Shown here: in pieces, positions 1-5,598 of the stretch | How the letters are laid out: every line of letters starts with the position of its first letter | How positions within the stretch are numbered: the stretch's first letter is position 1 | Source of the DNA: an uncultured Ruminococcus sp. | GTDB taxonomy: Bacteria; Bacillota; Clostridia; Oscillospirales; Ruminococcaceae | Reading direction: 5' to 3' | Assembly: GCA_900553335.1 (NCBI GenBank) | Contig: USCU01000086.1 | Location: 1-5,598, forward strand | DNA: 5,598 nucleotides | The notes under the pieces: generated by a model | Seen by the model: only the letters and a program-made list of their open reading frames with translations | Told to the model about the DNA's origin: nothing | The model's database searches: none | Made by a program: the position numbers and the translations under genes

Positions 1-777
1 TCCAACAAATACATCTGCTCCGTCAACAGCATCTGCAAGTGAACCTGTTCTGTGATTCTTGTTTGTAATCTTTGCGATTTTTTGGTGTGCAGGACTAAGA
101 GTTTCATCGCCATCACATATTATTCCATCTATGTCAACCATAATTACATCGCCAACACCTAAAGAAATTAAAAATTTGCCGATTGCAGTACCTGCAGCTC
201 CTGCGCCGTTGATTACGAGTGTTAGCTCAGACAGCTTTTTACCAGCAATTTTGCAAGCGTTAATTAGAGCAGCGCCGACAACTATTGCTGTTCCGTGCTG
301 ATCATCATGAAACACAGGAATATCAAGCTTTTCTTTAAGCTTTTTTTCAATTTCAAAGCATCGTGGCGCAGCTATATCCTCAAGATTAATTCCGCCGAAG
401 CTGTCTGAGATAAGTTCTATTGTTCTCACTATCTCGTCAGTATCTTTAGATTTTACGCACAGAGGAAAAGCGTCAACATCTGCAAACTCTTTAAATAGCG
501 CACATTTACCCTCCATGACAGGCATGCCTGCAAGGCCGCCTATATCTCCAAGACCAAGAACAGCAGTTCCGTCTGTTATAACGGCAACTAGATTAGAGCG
601 TCTTGTAAGCTCGTATGAAAGCTCGGGATTTTCTTTGATTTTAAGACAAGGTTCAGCAACACCCGGTGTATAAGCAACACTTAAAGAATCTCTGTCATTA
701 ATTTTTGCTCTTGAAACTACCTCAATTTTTCCGCCTAAGTCTTTGTGAAACTTAAGCGCCTTTTCCATTATGTCCAT
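1..777 (-). CDS. NAD-dependent malic enzyme, C-terminally truncated by window edge
   Basis: Oxidative decarboxylation of L-malate to pyruvate and CO2 with reduction of NAD(P), in the cytosol. The reading frame is open for 259 codons to the window edge. The small bacterial form is usually about 390-410 residues, so roughly the last third is missing. Visible motifs: YTPGVAEPC at 36-44 with the conserved Tyr36; GLGDIGGLAGMPVMEGK at 75-91 ending in the conserved catalytic-type Lys91; NLEDIAAP at 131-138 with metal-ligand Glu133 and Asp134; FHDDQHGTA at 156-164 with Asp158/Asp159; and the Rossmann turn NGAGAAG at 190-196. Asp215 at the end of the second Rossmann strand suggests NAD rather than NADP, an inference only. 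Start 777 was chosen because AGAGG lies 8 bases upstream; the in-frame ATG at 768 has a poorer site. It follows the PHP phosphoesterase gene by 11 bases and is probably co-transcribed with it. The symbol (maeA, mae, ytsJ-like) cannot be settled from a fragment. Confidence 0.95.
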   Translation of the reverse strand, partial: MDIMEKALKFHKDLGGKIEVVSRAKINDRDSLSVAYTPGVAEPCLKIKENPELSYELTRRSNLVAVITDGTAVLGLGDIGGLAGMPVMEGKCALFKEFADVDAFPLCVKSKDTDEIVRTIELISDSFGGINLEDIAAPRCFEIEKKLKEKLDIPVFHDDQHGTAIVVGAALINACKIAGKKLSELTLVINGAGAAGTAIGKFLISLGVGDVIMVDIDGIICDGDETLSPAHQKIAKITNKNHRTGSLADAVDGADVFVG

Positions 778-785
778 CTTCTCTA

Positions 786-790
786 CCTCT
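786..790 (-). promoter_or_regulatory. RBS of malic enzyme, overlapping the upstream stop codon
   Basis: AGAGG on the minus strand, 8 bases before the ATG at 777. Its first two bases are the last two of the TAG stop (789-791) of the phosphoesterase gene. This arrangement decides the malic enzyme start and suggests translational coupling. Confidence 0.7.
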
Positions 791-1637
791 ATCTTGATGC
801 ATTGAGCTTTATAAGCTCAAGCATTTTATTTATGTTTTCTTCATCTGTTGTTCTGCTTCCGATATAAGTAGGCTGCATATTATAAGAGCCGTGAAAATCA
901 GAACCGCCGGTAGCGATCAAATTGTACTTTTGCGTTATATCTAAAAGCTTTTTCTCATGTTCTTTGTCAGCAGAAAAATGATAAACTTCTACCCCGTCAA
1001 GTTTACCTTCGGCCGCCAACTCCTCACAAAGCTCAACGTTATCGTAAAGACAAGGGTGAGCCATTACAGCGATTCCTCTTGAAGAATGTATTAAATCAAG
1101 CACAAATTTAACATTCGGATATCTTCTTACTACAGAGCAGATGCCGTTTTTTCGGTCAAAAAGCTTTTCGTTTAAGTCGCCGTAATATTCGGTTGCATAA
1201 CCGTAATTTATAAGTGCACGCATTATATGCGATTTGAAAATGCTTTTACTGCTTTTTGTATATTTAAGTACTGATTCAGTGGTAATCGGGTAGATTTCCT
1301 TTACCTTTTCAATCATATCTTTAGAGCAGAGCTTTCGTATTTCACACGACTTGTAACAAAGTCCCTCAAGTCTGTCAGGCTTCTGCGGCGCATAGCAAAG
1401 AATATGTACTTTGCAGTTTCTTTCCTCGTCCCACGCTGATAACTCAACACCGGGAATAATTTTAACGCCGTACCGCTCTCCAAGAACATTCGCTCTGTTA
1501 GCAGATGACAAAGTGTCATGATCGGTCAGCGAAAGATAATCAAGCCCCATTCTTTTAGCTTGAATGATAACCTCTTCAATGCCAAGCGACCCGTCTGAAA
1601 GAGTGGTATGGCAATGTAAATCTCCAGTAATACTCAT
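789..1637 (-). CDS. PHP-domain metallophosphoesterase (nucleoside 3',5'-bisphosphate phosphatase / RNase AM type)
   Basis: A 282-residue protein consisting essentially of one PHP (polymerase and histidinol phosphatase) domain, with the metal-binding motifs in order: DLHCHTTLSDGS at 6-17 (His8, His10, Asp15), LTDHDT at 37-42 (Asp39, His40), GVELS at 63-67 (Glu65), His78 in KVHILCY, AHP at 193-195 (His194) and GGSDFHG at 244-250 (Asp247, His249). The full ligand set appears present, so a trinuclear metal site and an active enzyme are expected. Relatives of this size and layout (TrpH/YciV, Cv1693) remove the 3'-phosphate from pAp-type nucleotides or trim RNA 5' ends; which activity applies here cannot be told from sequence. 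The insert at about 85-165 is the family's variable cap region. The ATG at 1637 was preferred over one 21 bases upstream because AGGGAG lies 6 bases before it and the family motif starts straight after. It has its own promoter, and the malic enzyme gene follows at 11 bases. Confidence 0.92.
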   Translation of the reverse strand: MSITGDLHCHTTLSDGSLGIEEVIIQAKRMGLDYLSLTDHDTLSSANRANVLGERYGVKIIPGVELSAWDEERNCKVHILCYAPQKPDRLEGLCYKSCEIRKLCSKDMIEKVKEIYPITTESVLKYTKSSKSIFKSHIMRALINYGYATEYYGDLNEKLFDRKNGICSVVRRYPNVKFVLDLIHSSRGIAVMAHPCLYDNVELCEELAAEGKLDGVEVYHFSADKEHEKKLLDITQKYNLIATGGSDFHGSYNMQPTYIGSRTTDEENINKMLELIKLNASR

Positions 1638-1643
1638 ATTCTG

Positions 1644-1649
1644 CTCCCT
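1644..1649 (-). promoter_or_regulatory. RBS of the PHP phosphoesterase (decides the start)
   Basis: AGGGAG on the minus strand, 6 bases before the ATG at 1637. It lies inside the longer alternative reading frame that begins at 1658, which argues that the shorter start is the real one. Confidence 0.75.
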
Positions 1650-1663
1650 GTTACACAAAAATG

Positions 1664-1691
1664 TATATAGTATACACGAGCATACTATATA
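1664..1691 (-). repeat. 10-bp inverted repeat at the predicted +1 of the PHP phosphoesterase promoter
   Basis: Perfect arms TATATAGTAT (1664-1673) and ATACTATATA (1682-1691), separated by 8 bases. The -10 box ends at 1698, so transcription should start near 1691 and the repeat would form the very 5' end of the mRNA. The left arm also belongs to an overlapping 15-bp palindrome, TGTATATAGTATACA (1662-1676). It could be a repressor operator or a 5' hairpin in the leader. The stem is almost all A-T and only a short T run follows (CATTTTTG), so a Rho-independent terminator is unlikely. Confidence 0.6.
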
Positions 1692-1697
1692 TTGTTA

Positions 1698-1726
1698 ATT
1701 ATATCACAAACATAAAATAAAATCAA
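1698..1726 (-). promoter_or_regulatory. Sigma-A promoter for PHP phosphoesterase-malic enzyme
   Basis: On the minus strand, -35 TTGATT (1721-1726), a 17-base spacer and -10 TATAAT (1698-1703) preceded by TGA, giving a full extended -10 (TGnTATAAT). The predicted start is near 1691, leaving a leader of about 54 bases before the ATG at 1637. No terminator is visible between the pseudouridine synthase stop (1753) and this promoter, so read-through from upstream may add to expression. Confidence 0.8.
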
Positions 1727-1752
1727 CTGTTAAATATTTGCTTCAAGGATAG

Positions 1753-2700
1753 CTAAAACAGCTTCTTTTGAAACCAAGGTTTCTCTGCTTTTATTTCCAT
1801 GCCGTTTAAGTATCCGAGTATGCCTGAATCTGTTGTAAAGTTAAATTTAACCGAAAAAGAGCAAAGAGCTTGAGTTTTAACACTCCACTTTCTGTTAATA
1901 GAGTTTTCTCCGTACTTTCCATCTCCCAGCAGAGGATGACCGATATATGCCATATGCGCCCTTATCTGATGAGTTCTTCCCGTAACTAAATCAATTTCAA
2001 CAAGCGACAGTTCTTCCTTTTGCTGTAAAACGTTATATCGGGTGATTATTTTTTTTGCATTTTTGATCGGCTTGTCATATATCCTGACTTTATTGTTTTT
2101 CTCGTCCTTTATGAGGTATGCAGAAATTTCATCCGACCTATTTTTAAAATTACCAATGCAAACACATAAATATTTTTTCTTGATCTCTCTGTCTTTAATT
2201 TTCTGATTCATTATTCTAAGGCTTTCGGCATTCTTGGCACAAATGACAAGTCCCTCTGTATTTCTGTCAATTCTGTTGCACAGCGACGGTGAGAAGCTCA
2301 TCTCTTCATTAGGATTATATTCTCCTTTTTCATAAAGATAGCGCTTTATGCGGTTTATAAGCGTGTCGCTTGCGTTGTCGTTATCTTCATGCACAACAAG
2401 ACCTGTTTTTTTGTTGACGATAATAATATTATTATCCTCGTAAACAATATCAAGAGAAGCAGGAGCGGATAAAAAATCTGTTTCTTTGGAGGATTCAAAA
2501 AATTCATCGTTTATATAAAGCGTTAAAATATCGCCCTCAGTCAGACGTGTTTTTATTTCGCATCTTTTTCCGTTCAGCTTGATTCGTTTAAGGCGTATGT
2601 ATTTATACATTAGGGATGCAGGGAGCCGCTTTACAGCTTTTGTTAAAAACTTATCAATTCTTTGTCCTGCGTCATTTTTTGAAATTACAAATTCTTGCAT
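1753..2700 (-). CDS. RluA-family RNA pseudouridine synthase with S4 domain
   Basis: Isomerises uridine to pseudouridine in RNA, most likely 23S rRNA as for RluC/RluD relatives, though the target site cannot be read from sequence. The 315 residues are typical in length. An N-terminal S4 RNA-binding domain covers about 12-62 (GQRIDKFL at 12-19, KLNGKR at 41-46). The catalytic domain begins near 83 with DIVYEDNNIIIVNKKTG. The catalytic aspartate is Asp145 in NRIDRNTEGLVICAKN (142-157); the more usual motif is HRLDRxTSG, so position 142 is Asn instead of His and Ser is replaced by Glu149. The family's late motif GRTHQIRAHMAYIGHPLLGD is intact at 241-260. The ATG at 2700 is the first possible start: an in-frame TAA lies 12 bases upstream, and AAGGAG sits 5 bases before the ATG. 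It is divergent from radC-uvrB and is followed by the phosphoesterase gene in the same direction. Confidence 0.93.
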   Translation of the reverse strand: MQEFVISKNDAGQRIDKFLTKAVKRLPASLMYKYIRLKRIKLNGKRCEIKTRLTEGDILTLYINDEFFESSKETDFLSAPASLDIVYEDNNIIIVNKKTGLVVHEDNDNASDTLINRIKRYLYEKGEYNPNEEMSFSPSLCNRIDRNTEGLVICAKNAESLRIMNQKIKDREIKKKYLCVCIGNFKNRSDEISAYLIKDEKNNKVRIYDKPIKNAKKIITRYNVLQQKEELSLVEIDLVTGRTHQIRAHMAYIGHPLLGDGKYGENSINRKWSVKTQALCSFSVKFNFTTDSGILGYLNGMEIKAEKPWFQKKLF

Positions 2701-2732
2701 AATAGCTCCTTATTGTTTTTTATCTTTTAACC

Positions 2733-2761
2733 AGTATACCATACTTTTTGAATTATTGCAC
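2733..2761 (-). promoter_or_regulatory. Probable extended -10 promoter for the pseudouridine synthase
   Basis: Minus-strand TATACT (2733-2738) preceded by TGG gives an extended -10 (TGnTATACT). At 17 bases the -35 is only GTGCAA (2756-2761), which is weak; an extended -10 can compensate for that. The predicted start is near 2726, leaving a leader of about 25 bases that includes the AAGGAG RBS. Confidence 0.55.
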
Positions 2762-2779
2762 CTTTTTTTATTATTGTGC

Positions 2780-2808
2780 TTTACATAAAAAACTTTTTGT
2801 TGTATAAT
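2780..2808 (+). promoter_or_regulatory. Sigma-A promoter for radC-uvrB
   Basis: TTTACA (2780-2785), a 17-base spacer and a perfect TATAAT (2803-2808). The predicted start is near 2815, just ahead of the LexA-like box at 2816-2829 and about 34 bases before the radC ATG. It lies back to back with the leftward promoter at 2733-2761. Confidence 0.8.
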
Positions 2809-2815
2809 ATCATAA

Positions 2816-2829
2816 AGAACATAGGTTTT
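2816..2829 (+). promoter_or_regulatory. Candidate LexA (SOS) box at the radC-uvrB promoter
   Basis: AGAACATAGGTTTT contains the core GAAC-N4-GTTT (2817-2828) and matches 11 of 14 positions of the Bacillus-type consensus CGAACRNRYGTTYG. It begins 8 bases after the -10 hexamer, at the predicted +1, where a bound repressor would block transcription. uvrB is a classic SOS gene, which adds weight. The match is imperfect, so this is a candidate. Confidence 0.5.
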
Positions 2830-2848
2830 TATTTTGTGAGGAAAAATT

Positions 2849-3550
2849 ATGGAAAACAAGTCAAAAGAAAAAAGCAGTATTCATCAAGGACACAGACAGC
2901 GTTTAAAGCAAAAGTTTTTAGAAAACGGAATAGAAGCCCTTGAACCGCATGAAGCCCTTGAGCTTTTGCTGTTTTATTCAATCCCTCAAAGAAATACTAA
3001 TGATATTGCACATGAGCTTATAAATCGCTTCGGAAGCCTTACCGCTGTGTTTGACGCACCCGTCAAGTCGCTGTGCGAGGTTAAAAATATAAGGGAGAAT
3101 TCAGCTGTTCTGCTTAAGCTTATTCCTCAGCTTTTAAGATATTATCAGGTTACACCCGATAAGTCGCTTTCTATGGATAATATGGATTTTGTAAAGAAGT
3201 ATTTTTCTTCACTCTACATCGGCGTAAAGAATGAAGAATTTAAAGTTTGCTGTCTTGACAATAATTTGCAGATCATTTCCTGCAACACCCTATCTGTTGG
3301 ATCTACAAACGAAGTTGTAGTTACAGCAAGAATGGTCGCAAAGGCAGCATTTGATGCAAATTCACAGCATGTTATCATTTCCCACAATCATCCTGATACT
3401 TTTTCAAGTCCATCTAATGAAGATATAATGCTTACCAATAATCTTATAGGGAAGCTAAAGCCGATAGGAATTGATATATTAGATCATATTGTTGTAGGAA
3501 AAGGAGAAGTTCTTTCAATGAGAGAATGCGGTGCGATAAGCTTTATTTAA
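2849..3550 (+). CDS. radC: RadC-family JAB/MPN-domain protein (UPF0758), divergent
   Basis: A 233-residue protein with the two-part RadC layout. The N-terminal helical region (about 12-105) has [13 protein letters not shown] at 15-27, EALELLLFY at 37-45 and [13 protein letters not shown] at 59-71. The C-terminal JAB/MPN-type metal-binding domain (about 110-233) has HNHP at 179-182, Ser189 and Asp192 in the HxHP-x7-Sx2D signature, and LDHIVVG at 211-217. The role of the family is unresolved; the link to radiation resistance in E. coli has been questioned, so DNA repair is inferred from context only. Two departures from the usual form: the PRE motif before the metal site reads ARM (160-162), and the Ser-Gly normally after HNHP is Asp-Thr. 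The ATG at 2849 is preceded by GAGG 7 bases upstream and an in-frame TGA 12 bases upstream, so no longer start is possible. uvrB follows after 23 bases, probably in one operon. Confidence 0.9.
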   Translation: MENKSKEKSSIHQGHRQRLKQKFLENGIEALEPHEALELLLFYSIPQRNTNDIAHELINRFGSLTAVFDAPVKSLCEVKNIRENSAVLLKLIPQLLRYYQVTPDKSLSMDNMDFVKKYFSSLYIGVKNEEFKVCCLDNNLQIISCNTLSVGSTNEVVVTARMVAKAAFDANSQHVIISHNHPDTFSSPSNEDIMLTNNLIGKLKPIGIDILDHIVVGKGEVLSMRECGAISFI

Positions 3551-3563
3551 TTTTTAAAATTTC

Positions 3564-3567
3564 GGAG
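3564..3567 (+). promoter_or_regulatory. RBS of uvrB (decides the start)
   Basis: GGAG lies 6 bases before the ATG at 3574. It supports this start over an in-frame ATG at 3526 inside radC, which would add 16 residues unlike any UvrB N-terminus. Confidence 0.8.
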
Positions 3568-3573
3568 AATATT

Positions 3574-5541
3574 ATGGACCATTTTAAACTTGTATCTGAC
3601 TATAAATTATCAGGCGATCAGCCACAGGCAGTCGACGCTCTGGTAAACGGAATAAACAACGGCTATAAGGAGCAAACTCTGCTCGGAGTTACAGGATCGG
3701 GAAAAACCTTTACAATGGCAAATGTCATAGCAAAAGTCAACCGCCCGACGCTGGTTTTAGCACACAATAAAATATTGGCGGCTCAGCTTTGCAGCGAGTT
3801 CAAGGAGTTTTTTCCTGAAAATGCTGTAGAGTATTTTGTTTCATATTACGACTATTATCAGCCGGAAGCGTATATTCCAAGCACAGATGTATATATTGAG
3901 AAGGACGCTTCAATAAACAATGAAATTGATAAACTTCGTCACTCGGCCACCTCTGCGCTCTCCGAAAGACGTGATGTTATAATTGTTGCGTCTGTATCTT
4001 GTATTTATTCGCTCGGAGATCCTGCGGAATATAAGTCTATGATAATTTCTGTAAGACAAGGCATGGAATTATCCCGTGAGGAGCTTTTAAAAAAGCTTGT
4101 TAAATTGCAGTATGAAAGAAACGATATCGCGTTTGAACGAAACAAGTTTAGAGTTCGTGGTGATGTAGTTGAGATCTATCCTGCAAGTTATACTGATAAA
4201 GCAATAAGAGTTGAATTTTTCGGAGATGAAATTGACAGAATAAGCGAGATAGATGTAATCACAGGAAGTGTTTTGTCTGTGTTGAGTCATGCTGCTATTT
4301 TTCCGGCGTCGCACTATATAGTAGGTGCAGATAAAATGTCGGGTGCTATTGAGGAAATCCGGCATGAGCTTGATGACCGTATAAAATATTTTACTGACAA
4401 AAATTTACTTATCGAAGCACAGAGAATTGCTCAGCGGACAAATTACGACATAGAAATGCTTCAGGAAATAGGATTTTGCTCAGGAATTGAAAATTATTCT
4501 CGTGTACTTTCAGGACGGGAACCGGGAGCAGTTCCGTTTACGCTTTTGGATTTCTTTCCCGATGACTTTTTACTGTTTGTTGACGAGTCGCACGTTTCTA
4601 TTCCACAGGTAAGAGGAATGTACGCAGGGGACAGGGCGAGAAAGAACACTCTTATAGATTACGGATTCAGACTGCCTTCAGCTGCAGACAACAGACCGTT
4701 AAAGTTTGATGAGTTCTACGAAAGACTGAATCAGATAGTATTTGTGTCTGCAACTCCCGGAGATTTTGAAAGAGATAAGTCGAAACAAATAGTAGAACAG
4801 GTAATTCGTCCTACAGGGCTTTTAGACCCGCTTGTCGATGTTCGCCCTATAGAAGGACAGATAGATGATCTTTTGTTTGAGATTAATTCAAGAATTGAGC
4901 GTCATGAACGTGTACTTGTTACAACTTTAACAAAGAAAATGGCTGAAGATTTGACTGAATATCTGAAAGGCTATCAAATAAAAGTGCGCTATATGCATCA
5001 TGGAATTGATACTGTAGAGCGTATGGAAATAGTGAGAGATCTGCGACTTGGGGAGTTTGACGTTTTGGTAGGAATCAATCTGCTTCGTGAGGGACTTGAT
5101 ATTCCTGAAGTTTCCTTGGTTGCAATTTTAGACGCGGACAAAGAGGGATTTTTACGTTCTGAGAGCTCGCTTGTTCAGACGATAGGGCGAGCAGCGAGAA
5201 ATGAAAACGGAAAGGTTATCATGTATGCAGATTCGGTTACAGGATCTATGGAACGTGCTATTTCGGAAACTGAGCGAAGAAGAAGCATACAAATGGCATT
5301 TAACGAAGAACATGGAATCATTCCTAAAACAATTATCAAGGACATTCGTGATGTTATTGAAATCTCAAGCAAGGAAGAGGTCGAATATTCTGCTCGTCAG
5401 AAAAACAAGATGAGCAAAGCGGAAGCTGCGAAGCTGATAGACAAACTCACACGCCAGATGAAAGAGGCAGCAAAAATGCTTGAATTTGAACACGCGGCAT
5501 TCCTTCGTGATAAAATCGCAGAGCTAAAAGGCGAAAAATAA
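3574..5541 (+). CDS. uvrB: UvrABC excinuclease subunit B (UvrB)
   Basis: DNA-damage verification helicase-like ATPase of nucleotide excision repair: UvrA loads it at a lesion, it then recruits UvrC for the dual incision. The protein is complete at 655 residues, within the family's usual range. Motifs in order: Q-motif region SGDQPQA at 13-19; Walker A GVTGSGKT at 38-45 (Lys44); the aromatic beta-hairpin [15 protein letters not shown] at 91-105, which inserts between the DNA strands; the UvrA-interacting domain around 155-245; GIENYSR at 304-310; Walker B DESH at 337-340; SATPGD at 392-397; [14 protein letters not shown] at 500-513; the arginine-finger motif QTIGRAARN at 535-543; and a C-terminal UVR domain at about 617-652 ([17 protein letters not shown]) that contacts UvrC. 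No key residue is missing. It sits 23 bases after radC with no promoter in the gap, so it probably shares the promoter at 2780 and its LexA-like box. No terminator follows; another promoter begins 5 bases past the stop. Confidence 0.98.
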   Translation: MDHFKLVSDYKLSGDQPQAVDALVNGINNGYKEQTLLGVTGSGKTFTMANVIAKVNRPTLVLAHNKILAAQLCSEFKEFFPENAVEYFVSYYDYYQPEAYIPSTDVYIEKDASINNEIDKLRHSATSALSERRDVIIVASVSCIYSLGDPAEYKSMIISVRQGMELSREELLKKLVKLQYERNDIAFERNKFRVRGDVVEIYPASYTDKAIRVEFFGDEIDRISEIDVITGSVLSVLSHAAIFPASHYIVGADKMSGAIEEIRHELDDRIKYFTDKNLLIEAQRIAQRTNYDIEMLQEIGFCSGIENYSRVLSGREPGAVPFTLLDFFPDDFLLFVDESHVSIPQVRGMYAGDRARKNTLIDYGFRLPSAADNRPLKFDEFYERLNQIVFVSATPGDFERDKSKQIVEQVIRPTGLLDPLVDVRPIEGQIDDLLFEINSRIERHERVLVTTLTKKMAEDLTEYLKGYQIKVRYMHHGIDTVERMEIVRDLRLGEFDVLVGINLLREGLDIPEVSLVAILDADKEGFLRSESSLVQTIGRAARNENGKVIMYADSVTGSMERAISETERRRSIQMAFNEEHGIIPKTIIKDIRDVIEISSKEEVEYSARQKNKMSKAEAAKLIDKLTRQMKEAAKMLEFEHAAFLRDKIAELKGEK

Positions 5542-5545
5542 CATC

Positions 5546-5574
5546 TTGACAAACAAACATTTGTTTGTTACAAT
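5546..5574 (+). promoter_or_regulatory. Strong sigma-A promoter for an unseen downstream gene
   Basis: Perfect -35 TTGACA (5546-5551), a 17-base spacer and -10 TACAAT (5569-5574), five of six to consensus. It starts only 5 bases after the uvrB stop codon. The predicted start is near 5581. No start codon for the gene it serves is present before the window ends. Confidence 0.85.
5552..5569 (+). repeat. 18-bp palindrome filling the -35/-10 spacer (operator-like)
   Basis: AACAAACATTTGTTTGTT: perfect 8-bp arms (5552-5559 and 5562-5569) around a central TT. It occupies the whole spacer plus the first base of the -10 box, so any protein bound here would exclude RNA polymerase. The shape suits a dimeric repressor such as a TetR-family protein. 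The inner 14 bases (5554-5567) also match 11 of 13 specified positions of the Gram-positive LexA consensus, so a second, weaker LexA site is the main alternative. Confidence 0.65.
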
Positions 5575-5580
5575 ATTTCT

Positions 5581-5594
5581 GGAACGTATGTTTG
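5581..5594 (+). promoter_or_regulatory. Candidate LexA (SOS) box downstream of uvrB
   Basis: GGAACGTATGTTTG matches CGAACRNRYGTTYG at 13 of 14 positions (only the first base differs) and contains GAAC-N4-GTTT at 5582-5593. It lies at the predicted +1 of the promoter at 5546-5574. Its core starts 8 bases after the -10 box, nearly the same as the 9 bases seen at the radC-uvrB promoter. Confidence 0.7.
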
Positions 5595-5598
5595 CAAT

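Noticed and set aside
59..301. An 80-codon plus-strand open frame antisense to malic enzyme.
   Set aside because: It mirrors the conserved malic enzyme frame, has low-complexity Ala/Pro/Ser/Ile content and matches no family I recognise.
558..569. GAACAGCAGTTC, a perfect GAAC-N4-GTTC core resembling a LexA box.
   Set aside because: It lies inside the malic enzyme coding sequence, away from any promoter, and its centre and flanks do not fit the consensus RNRY pattern; the bases encode conserved protein sequence (GTAVLG region).
1638..1658. An upstream ATG that would add 7 residues to the PHP phosphoesterase.
   Set aside because: The good RBS (AGGGAG) lies within this extension and serves the ATG at 1637; no comparable RBS precedes 1658.
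1664..1691. The inverted repeat read as a Rho-independent terminator for the pseudouridine synthase gene.
   Set aside because: The stem is nearly all A-T, the following T run is short, and it lies beyond the next gene's promoter, which makes operator or leader hairpin more likely.
2579..2788. A 69-codon plus-strand open frame overlapping the start of the pseudouridine synthase and its promoter region.
   Set aside because: It is antisense to the S4 domain and runs through the divergent promoter region; the Leu/Phe-rich tail comes from T-rich intergenic DNA and is not good evidence of a membrane peptide.
3526..3573. An in-frame upstream ATG that would lengthen UvrB by 16 residues and overlap the end of radC.
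   Set aside because: It has no suitable RBS, and the added residues do not resemble a UvrB N-terminus; the ATG at 3574 has GGAG 6 bases upstream.
4087..4365. A 92-codon minus-strand open frame inside uvrB.
   Set aside because: It is wholly antisense to conserved uvrB sequence, with no recognisable domain or RBS.

Overview
The window looks like chromosomal DNA from a low-GC, Gram-positive anaerobe, most likely a clostridium of the Oscillospiraceae/Ruminococcaceae type. This is inferred from the AT-rich codon use, purine-rich GGAG/GAGG ribosome binding sites, Bacillus-type sigma-A promoters, the small malic enzyme, and a divergent RadC followed directly by uvrB. There is no sign of a mobile element, CRISPR array, tRNA or rRNA. 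All five genes belong to known families, so the interest lies in the control sites.

Left half (1-2700), minus strand, transcribed right to left: an RluA-family pseudouridine synthase (1753-2700), a PHP-domain metallophosphoesterase of the nucleoside 3',5'-bisphosphate phosphatase/RNase AM type (789-1637), and an NAD-dependent malic enzyme (777 to the left edge, C-terminus missing). The phosphoesterase and malic enzyme are 11 bases apart, with the malic enzyme RBS overlapping the upstream stop codon, so they are probably translated from one mRNA. A good sigma-A promoter (TTGATT-17-TATAAT with extended -10) precedes the phosphoesterase. A 10-bp inverted repeat starts almost exactly at its predicted transcription start.

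Middle (2701-2848): a divergent intergenic region with back-to-back promoters, one for the pseudouridine synthase and one for the rightward operon.

Right half (2849-5541), plus strand: a divergent radC homologue and a complete uvrB, 23 bases apart, probably one operon. A clear promoter (TTTACA-17-TATAAT) drives it, and a GAAC-N4-GTTT motif resembling a Gram-positive LexA (DinR) box sits at its predicted +1. Immediately after the uvrB stop codon is a second, near-consensus promoter (TTGACA-17-TACAAT). It carries a better LexA-like box (13 of 14 to CGAACRNRYGTTYG) at almost the same offset, plus an 18-bp palindrome filling the -35/-10 spacer. Its gene lies beyond the window. The reading that best fits is a small SOS locus: UvrB for nucleotide excision repair, RadC of uncertain role, and an unseen downstream gene (uvrA, lexA or a TetR-type regulator gene are candidates).
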